Source: JASFQI01 sp050115555
GTDB taxonomy: Bacteria; Desulfobacterota; DSM-4660; Desulfatiglandales; HGW-15
NCBI GenBank assembly: GCA_050115555.1
Contig: JASFQI010000078.1
Location: 1-16,448 of the forward strand
Direction of reading: 5' to 3'
Length of the DNA: 16,448 nt
In this document: positions 12,360 to 16,448 of the stretch, one piece after another
Layout: each line of letters opens with the position of its first letter
Numbering within the stretch: the first letter of the stretch is position 1
Position numbers and translations under genes: made by a program
The notes under the pieces: model-generated
The model's input: only the letters and a program-made list of their open reading frames with translations
Told to the model about the DNA's origin: nothing
Databases searched by the model: none

Positions 12360-13067
12360 CTATACCCACAGGGTTTCCTCGCAGGCCTCCTGGAGGCCGG
12401 ATACATCCTGGATGAACACTTCTCCGCGCCTGGAGCGCACCACGCCAGCCTGGCGGAGCCCGGCCATGGCGCGAAGGGCCGACTCGGGCGTGGTCCCGGC
12501 GAGATCGGCCAGCTCGAAGCTCGTGAACGGGACGGGATTCCCGAACTTCCGGTAAAGCGTGTGAAGCACCTTTTTCACGCGCATGTCCACCGGCTTCTCG
12601 AGCATGTCGATGATCCTCCCGTTGGCGCTGTCAATGGCCTGCCCGAGAATGCGCATGATGTTGGGGATGACCTTCGGGTGCTCGTACACAAAGGAGAGGA
12701 ACGGGTGCTGGGGGATGGACGCGACATGAGCATTGGAGAGGGCGTACGCGGCGAGAAGGCGGGGTTGGCCCGTGAAGGGCCCGATCAGATTTATGGGCTC
12801 CCCGTCCTCTGCCAGGAGATACGTAACCTGCTTGCCCGAGGCCGACCCGATCGACACCTTGACGAGCCCGTCCGCCACGATCAGGAAGTCGGTGCATGGG
12901 GAGGACTGGGAGAAGATCGTCTGCCCCTTGGCGAACGCGTGGAGTTCGATGCACGGTTCAATCCCGGCAAACTCCAACTCTTCCAGGTCCTGGAACACCG
13001 GGCATCGCCGGAGCAGGTCCCGTTTCTCGCATTCCCCGGGGGGAGGGGCTGTAGGGTGTCTCATCAT
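12360..13067 (-). CDS. Crp/Fnr-family transcriptional regulator
   Basis: This 235-residue protein has an N-terminal cyclic-nucleotide-binding-type beta barrel (about residues 20-140: LRRCPVFQDLEELEF, FAKGQTIFSQ, FLIVADGLVKVSI, YLLAEDGEPINLIGPFTG), a dimerisation helix (about 133-158) and a winged helix (about 162-222). The recognition helix is TTPESALRAMAGLRQAGVV (192-210). E195 and R199 align with the Glu and Arg of Crp/Fnr that read TGA half-sites, while the Crp-specific Arg before Glu is a Pro, as expected for Fnr-type rather than Crp-type sites. The five cysteines (C13, C22, C38, C58, C229) do not match the Fnr iron-sulphur pattern, and the cAMP-binding RxxS motif is not intact, so the effector is unknown. 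The start context is weak (AGG seven bases before ATGATG). It lies upstream of dctP in the same direction and probably controls it. Confidence 0.93.
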   Translation of the reverse strand: MMRHPTAPPPGECEKRDLLRRCPVFQDLEELEFAGIEPCIELHAFAKGQTIFSQSSPCTDFLIVADGLVKVSIGSASGKQVTYLLAEDGEPINLIGPFTGQPRLLAAYALSNAHVASIPQHPFLSFVYEHPKVIPNIMRILGQAIDSANGRIIDMLEKPVDMRVKKVLHTLYRKFGNPVPFTSFELADLAGTTPESALRAMAGLRQAGVVRSRRGEVFIQDVSGLQEACEETLWV

Positions 13068-13110
13068 GAGCAGCCTGGCCGTCCGGCCACGCCGTGCCTG
13101 CGATCCTCCC

Positions 13111-13133
13111 TCGGGCGAATTCCGTCCGCCCGA
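13111..13133 (-). other. Hairpin in the leader of the Crp/Fnr gene
   Basis: TCGGGCG (13111-13117) pairs with CGCCCGA (13127-13133) around a nine-base loop, 44 bases before the start codon. The arms are perfect. A role in translation or RNA stability cannot be judged from the sequence. Confidence 0.3.
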
Positions 13134-13238
13134 AGGCAGCTGTGCTTCTCACGCGGCTTTTGTGTATTCGTCCGGCGGCTCCCTTGGCTTTTCCGGGATG
13201 GTCGGGTTTCGAGTCTTCAAACCCCTTTTTGGAATCGC

Positions 13239-13267
13239 ATCATATCCCTTTAAAGCACAAAGCGCAA
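13239..13267 (-). promoter_or_regulatory. Sigma70-type promoter of the Crp/Fnr gene
   Basis: On the minus strand TTGCGC (13262-13267) is followed after exactly 17 bases by TATGAT (13239-13244), a near-consensus -10. The -35 is moderate. Transcription would start near 13232 with a leader of about 165 bases. It lies in an AT-richer stretch of the 13068-13313 gap. Confidence 0.5.
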
Positions 13268-13294
13268 CCCGCCGTCCCGGCCGTCCGCGGCGGG
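13268..13294 (-). terminator. GC-rich hairpin after the OYE-family gene
   Basis: CCCGCCG (13268-13274) pairs with CGGCGGG (13288-13294). It begins about 20 bases past the stop of the minus-strand oxidoreductase gene and just before the promoter of the next gene. It lacks a T run, so it is only a candidate terminator. Confidence 0.35.
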
Positions 13295-13313
13295 GCGACC
13301 CCGGGCGTGCAGT

Positions 13314-14435
13314 CTAGTAGAAAAGTTGCCTGTACTCGGCCCGCTTCTCCTTTCGCCACTTGGGGCAGAACGCGGCCTTGCCCTGCATGACGAGCTCCAT
13401 GCAGGCATTGCACTTGGGGCTGCACTTCACAATGGAGGCGTCTCGTCCCTCCCTGGCCTTTTTCAGCCAGTCCGGGTCCACCCAGAGCATGCGTGCCAGC
13501 CCGATGAGGTCCGCCTGCCCCTTTTCCAGAATGGACTCGGCCAGGGCGGGGGTGGAGATGCGGCCTGCCGCAATGACCGGGATGCCTACCTCCTTGCGAA
13601 CGGCTTCGGCCAGGGGCGCCATGTACCCGGGCTTTTTGGAGCGTTTCACCACATCGGGGAGAAAAAAGGACTCATACGTGCCGCCCATGACGGACAGGTA
13701 CGCCACGCCCGCCTCCTCCAGTTTTCGGGCGAGAACCCGGGATTCTTCGAGTTTCAGGCCGTCCGGCAGCCACTCGTCTGCCATGAACCGGTATCCCACC
13801 GGCATGTCCCCGACCGCATCCTTGACCCGTTTGACCACCTCCAGGGGAAAACGCATGCGGTTCTCAAGGCTTCCTCCGTAAGCGTCGCTTCGCTCGTTCG
13901 TATGCGGCGAAACGAACTGGGCGAGTAGGTACCCCGTGCCCCCGTGCAGCTCCACCAGGTCGAAGCCAGCCTCCTTGGCGCGCAGGGCCGCAGCCGCAAA
14001 CTGCTTCTGGATGGTCAGGATCTCGGATTTCTGAAGCGCGCGAGGGGTCTTTCCAAAGGTCTCGACGGCCGATGGGGCCACAGGGTCCTTCACCCCGGCG
14101 AACCGGCCGGCGTGGTTGATCTGGAGTGCGGCCACGGCCTTCTCTTCCCGAATGGCGCTTGAAAGCCATCCGAGCTTCTGAAGGTAGCGGCTGTGATCCG
14201 CGCGCAGGGTCCTCTCTCCCCCGCTGCCCCCGGACGCAATGCTCGCGTTCTCCACCACAATGAGGCCAGCCCCGCTTTGGGCCATGAGGCGGTAGTGGCT
14301 CAGTAGCAGGGAGGAGACCTTTCCCCCCTGAGCGGCATAGCCCAGGTAGAGGGGCGCCATGGTGATGCGGTTCTTCAGCCGAAGGCCTTCAAGGGTCATG
14401 GATTGAAACAGGCGGGTGTAAGCGGGTGTGTTCAT
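13314..14435 (-). CDS. NADH:flavin oxidoreductase, old yellow enzyme family, with Fe-S cysteine cluster
   Basis: This 373-residue protein is an FMN TIM barrel of the class related to the first domain of 2,4-dienoyl-CoA reductase. Landmarks are LKNRITMAPL (20-29), LQINHAGRF (104-112), VELHGGTGYLLAQFVSPHTN (161-180), RSDAYGGSLENRMRFPLEV (182-200), AAGRIST (289-295) and DLIGLARMLWVDPDW (309-323). It ends with cysteines C338, C342, C345 and C357, spaced C-x3-C-x2-C-x11-C, close to the 4Fe-4S motif of dienoyl-CoA reductase (C-x2-C-x3-C-x11-C). The C-terminal NAD(P)/FAD domain of that enzyme is missing, so electrons must come from a separate protein. The second residue of the usual H-x-x-H/N active-site pair is Thr167. 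ATG at 14435 with AAAGGA upstream is preferred over 14468. It follows the hydrolase gene by 50 bases. The substrate, probably an unsaturated acyl or enone compound, is unknown. Confidence 0.92.
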   Translation of the reverse strand: MNTPAYTRLFQSMTLEGLRLKNRITMAPLYLGYAAQGGKVSSLLLSHYRLMAQSGAGLIVVENASIASGGSGGERTLRADHSRYLQKLGWLSSAIREEKAVAALQINHAGRFAGVKDPVAPSAVETFGKTPRALQKSEILTIQKQFAAAALRAKEAGFDLVELHGGTGYLLAQFVSPHTNERSDAYGGSLENRMRFPLEVVKRVKDAVGDMPVGYRFMADEWLPDGLKLEESRVLARKLEEAGVAYLSVMGGTYESFFLPDVVKRSKKPGYMAPLAEAVRKEVGIPVIAAGRISTPALAESILEKGQADLIGLARMLWVDPDWLKKAREGRDASIVKCSPKCNACMELVMQGKAAFCPKWRKEKRAEYRQLFY

Positions 14436-14485
14436 GGTTGTTGTCCTTTCCTCGCGTTCCTGGGGCACGGATCCGGCGTTCTTTC

Positions 14486-15304
14486 TCAGAAGGGATCGGA
14501 TTCCCGCGCAGTGAAGGAGTCCAGCAGATGAAATACCATCGGCCAGAAGAGATCGGGCCGGTCGTCCATCATGAAATGGCCGCTTTCCGGAACCACGGGG
14601 CAGGGGATGCCCACGCCCTCCAGAAAAGCCGTTTTCCCCGAGTCCTGGGACCGCTCGCCGGAGAGGTAGGCCTTGGGCGCGGGAAGGGACACGAACCGTG
14701 CGCGCAGGTCCCCGTGCCTGCTTTCGCGGACCAGGGCGGAGGCGCTCCGGTGCAGGGCCCTGGGATCGGCCCGTTCGAGGTCCCTCATGTAGCCTCGCAT
14801 GCCCGTCGAAGGATCGCGATCCACCAGAGTGCGAAGCATTTTGCGAAAGAGGGCGATCCCATGCCGCTCAAAGGCGTCAATCGGTATGGAGGCGATCCTG
14901 CGGCTGAAAAAGCCGTCCTCCTGCCCCAGGTTGCCCTCGAGGTTGATAAAGCTTCCCAGGCGGCGGCCCAGGCGCTCGCCCAGGAAGAGGCCCACCACGC
15001 CGCCCATGCTGTGCCCCACCAGGTGGATCCGGTCGGCGTCCAGGCGTTCCACCCATTGGGCGGTCAGCTCGGCCAGGTCCTCCATGGCGTAGGAGAACCC
15101 CTGAATCGGCGGGCTCTCGCCGAATCCCGGAAAATCCACCGAGGCCAGGGTGAACCCGGCCGGGAGCCCAAGCTCGAATCCGCGGTCAAAGCTGTTCCTC
15201 GAACCTCCCAGGCCGTGGAGAAAGACGAGCGCCTCCGAGCCGCCCTGACGCACCCGGCAGGCGAGGCCGTCGGCCCATCGAATCATAAAGGGATGGCATT
15301 CCAC
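14486..15304 (-). CDS. Alpha/beta-fold hydrolase
   Basis: This product of up to 272 residues has the alpha/beta hydrolase landmarks: the oxyanion motif FLHGLGGS (28-35), VDFPGFGES (56-64), the nucleophile elbow GHSMGG with S99, and the late histidine H243 in PESGHFMM. No Asp stands at the usual place after strand 7; E123 in FINLEGNLG after strand 6 is a candidate acid, as in some dehalogenase-like relatives. No signal peptide is visible. It could be an esterase, thioesterase or C-C hydrolase. The first possible start is GTG at 15304; ATG at 15286 is an alternative and suits the candidate promoter better, but neither has a strong ribosome site. It probably forms an operon with the OYE-family gene 50 bases downstream and diverges from the YcaO gene. 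Confidence 0.9.
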   Translation of the reverse strand: MECHPFMIRWADGLACRVRQGGSEALVFLHGLGGSRNSFDRGFELGLPAGFTLASVDFPGFGESPPIQGFSYAMEDLAELTAQWVERLDADRIHLVGHSMGGVVGLFLGERLGRRLGSFINLEGNLGQEDGFFSRRIASIPIDAFERHGIALFRKMLRTLVDRDPSTGMRGYMRDLERADPRALHRSASALVRESRHGDLRARFVSLPAPKAYLSGERSQDSGKTAFLEGVGIPCPVVPESGHFMMDDRPDLFWPMVFHLLDSFTARESDPF

Positions 15305-15311
15305 AAAACTC

Positions 15312-15340
15312 AGGATACTCCATTTTCAAGTGAACCACAA
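15312..15340 (-). promoter_or_regulatory. Candidate promoter for the hydrolase-OYE pair
   Basis: On the minus strand TTGTGG (15335-15340) and TATCCT (15312-15317) are separated by 17 bases. Transcription would start near 15305, at the GTG candidate, so translation from ATG 15286 would then be more likely. The match is moderate. Confidence 0.3.
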
Positions 15341-15381
15341 CGACGCGCACGATATGCACTTTTAAGAGGCCCCTGTTCAGG

Positions 15382-15411
15382 TTGACACGCCCCGGTGAGA
15401 AGGCCTAGACT
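15382..15411 (+). promoter_or_regulatory. Sigma70-type promoter of the YcaO gene
   Basis: A perfect -35 TTGACA (15382-15387) is followed after 18 bases by TAGACT (15406-15411). A start near 15418 gives a leader of about 35 bases that includes GAGG ahead of the ATG. It drives away from the hydrolase gene. Confidence 0.6.
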
Positions 15412-15452
15412 CCGTTTCACTCGAAACGCGGGAATGAAAAGAGGGACAGGAC

Positions 15453-16448
15453 ATGAATGCCCACGATGAGGGCCGGGAAACCGTCTACCGCATGCAGAAG
15501 TCCGGGACCGGGGCCGGGGTGGGCTGGTTCTCCTGCGTGCCCGAGGAGCCCGTCGACCTGGAGCAGGGCCTGGCCCTTCTCCAGGCAAGCCCCCGAGACC
15601 GGTTCATGCACCAGCACGTGCTCGAACGCCTGGCCGAGCAGGAGCCCGGGACACTGGCTGCACTCATCGAGCGGGGAAAAGCGGGCGAGCCCCACGTGTT
15701 GACCCTGGCCTACGAGGCATGCATGATATCGGAGCGGTTCCAGGGGCTCATGGAGCGGTTTCAGGACGTGGAGGTCCCGGAGCTGACTCGTTTTTCCCCC
15801 ACGATCCGCATCCCCTGGTCCCTGGAAAAGGCCTCGGAAGGCCGTCTCTTCTGGTTACAGCAGTTCTCGCACAACAGCATCCGCCATGTGCCCCTGTTGC
15901 CCCCGTCGGAATCGGCCCACCCTGTGCCCGTGCTCGAAAGCGAGATCGAGGCCTGGCGCCGGGGGGTCGTGCCCATTCAGGGCATGCCGTTCGCAGACAC
16001 TCTTCTCGACCGGGGCTCGCCCCCGGGCCCGGGAAAGCCGGACCGAAGGGAGGCCACGGCGCTTCAGAGGAAGCTGGAGGCGCTCGGCATCCTGGAGGGC
16101 TGGGAGACGCGCACCGAGGCCACCCTGAGCCCGTTCGCCGTGGAACGGCCCTGGCGCTTGGATGTGCGCACGCATCATGGCAGGAACCGGTGCCGGCTCA
16201 CAGGCGCCCAGGTGAGCTACGGCCGGGGCCTGAACATCCACCAGGCGCGCATGTCCTGCCTTATGGAGGTGGCCGAGCGGTATGCGGCCTTTGCTTCCGT
16301 GGAGCAGGACCGCCTCCCGGGGTATACGGAGAACCCGCGTCTGATCACAGGAACGGCTCGGGATCTGGAGGCCCGGGGCCTGCGCGTACTGGACCTGGAG
16401 CGGGTGCGGCTGGAGGTGCCTTACCGGGGAGATCCCCTCGGCTGGGTG
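15453..16448 (+). CDS. YcaO-domain protein (partial, runs off the right edge)
   Basis: The frame opens at ATG 15453 (GAGG eight bases upstream) and stays open for 332 codons to the window end. The YcaO domain begins near residue 215. Its clearest signature is YGRGLNIHQARMSCLMEVAERYAAF (read from about residue 257), containing S268-x3-E272-x2-E275-R276, the ATP/magnesium-binding pattern S-x-x-x-E-x-x-E-R of YcaO enzymes. YcaO proteins use ATP to activate amide carbonyls; known roles include azoline formation in RiPP peptides, thioamide formation and, for E. coli YcaO, an unsettled link to RimO. Ahead of the domain is an N-terminal region of about 200 residues (helical, then FWLQQFSHNSIRHVPLL at about 132-148) that I do not recognise. 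No precursor peptide, TfuA or dehydrogenase gene is next to it within the window. Its own promoter is at 15382-15411. Confidence 0.85.
   Translation, partial: MNAHDEGRETVYRMQKSGTGAGVGWFSCVPEEPVDLEQGLALLQASPRDRFMHQHVLERLAEQEPGTLAALIERGKAGEPHVLTLAYEACMISERFQGLMERFQDVEVPELTRFSPTIRIPWSLEKASEGRLFWLQQFSHNSIRHVPLLPPSESAHPVPVLESEIEAWRRGVVPIQGMPFADTLLDRGSPPGPGKPDRREATALQRKLEALGILEGWETRTEATLSPFAVERPWRLDVRTHHGRNRCRLTGAQVSYGRGLNIHQARMSCLMEVAERYAAFASVEQDRLPGYTENPRLITGTARDLEARGLRVLDLERVRLEVPYRGDPLGWV

Overview
The window looks like GC-rich chromosome from a mesophilic, probably anaerobic member of the Desulfobacterota (former Deltaproteobacteria). This is inferred from gene content: a TRAP carboxylate transporter next to a PaaK-type CoA ligase, an iron-sulphur-type old-yellow-enzyme homologue, a CBS/Usp/GAF signalling cluster and a YcaO protein. 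No rRNA or tRNA gene, CRISPR array or transposase gene was found, so the taxonomic call is soft.

Left part (1-4560). The end of a sensor histidine kinase is followed by a DegP/HtrA envelope protease with direct repeats upstream that suit an OmpR-type response regulator. This points to an envelope-stress unit. Next come a UPF0261 (Tm-1-like) gene on the minus strand and a divergent ogt DNA-repair gene. The two convergent intergenic gaps (degP/UPF0261 and ogt/GAF) both hold copies of one short palindromic repeat family.

Middle-left (4562-6680). Three small minus-strand genes (CBS pair, universal stress protein, GAF) form a likely operon. A good sigma70-type promoter lies about 350 bases upstream, leaving a long leader with competing stems.

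Middle (6796-13067). A minus-strand catabolic locus reads, in transcription order: a Crp/Fnr-type regulator, dctP, dctQ, dctM, a PaaK-family CoA ligase, a 65-residue helical protein and a single-domain response regulator with an extra C-terminal tail. The simplest reading is import of an organic (perhaps aromatic) acid by the TRAP transporter and its activation to a CoA thioester by the ligase. The regulator gene has its own promoter, and the gap between it and dctP contains an Fnr-like palindrome. Intergenic hairpins separate dctP from dctQ and dctM from the ligase gene.

Right part (13314-16448). An alpha/beta hydrolase gene and an OYE-family FMN/Fe-S oxidoreductase gene form a minus-strand pair. 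A YcaO-domain protein diverges from them on the plus strand and runs off the end of the window. Nearly all sequence is accounted for; the substrates of the transporter, ligase, hydrolase and oxidoreductase cannot be read from the sequence.
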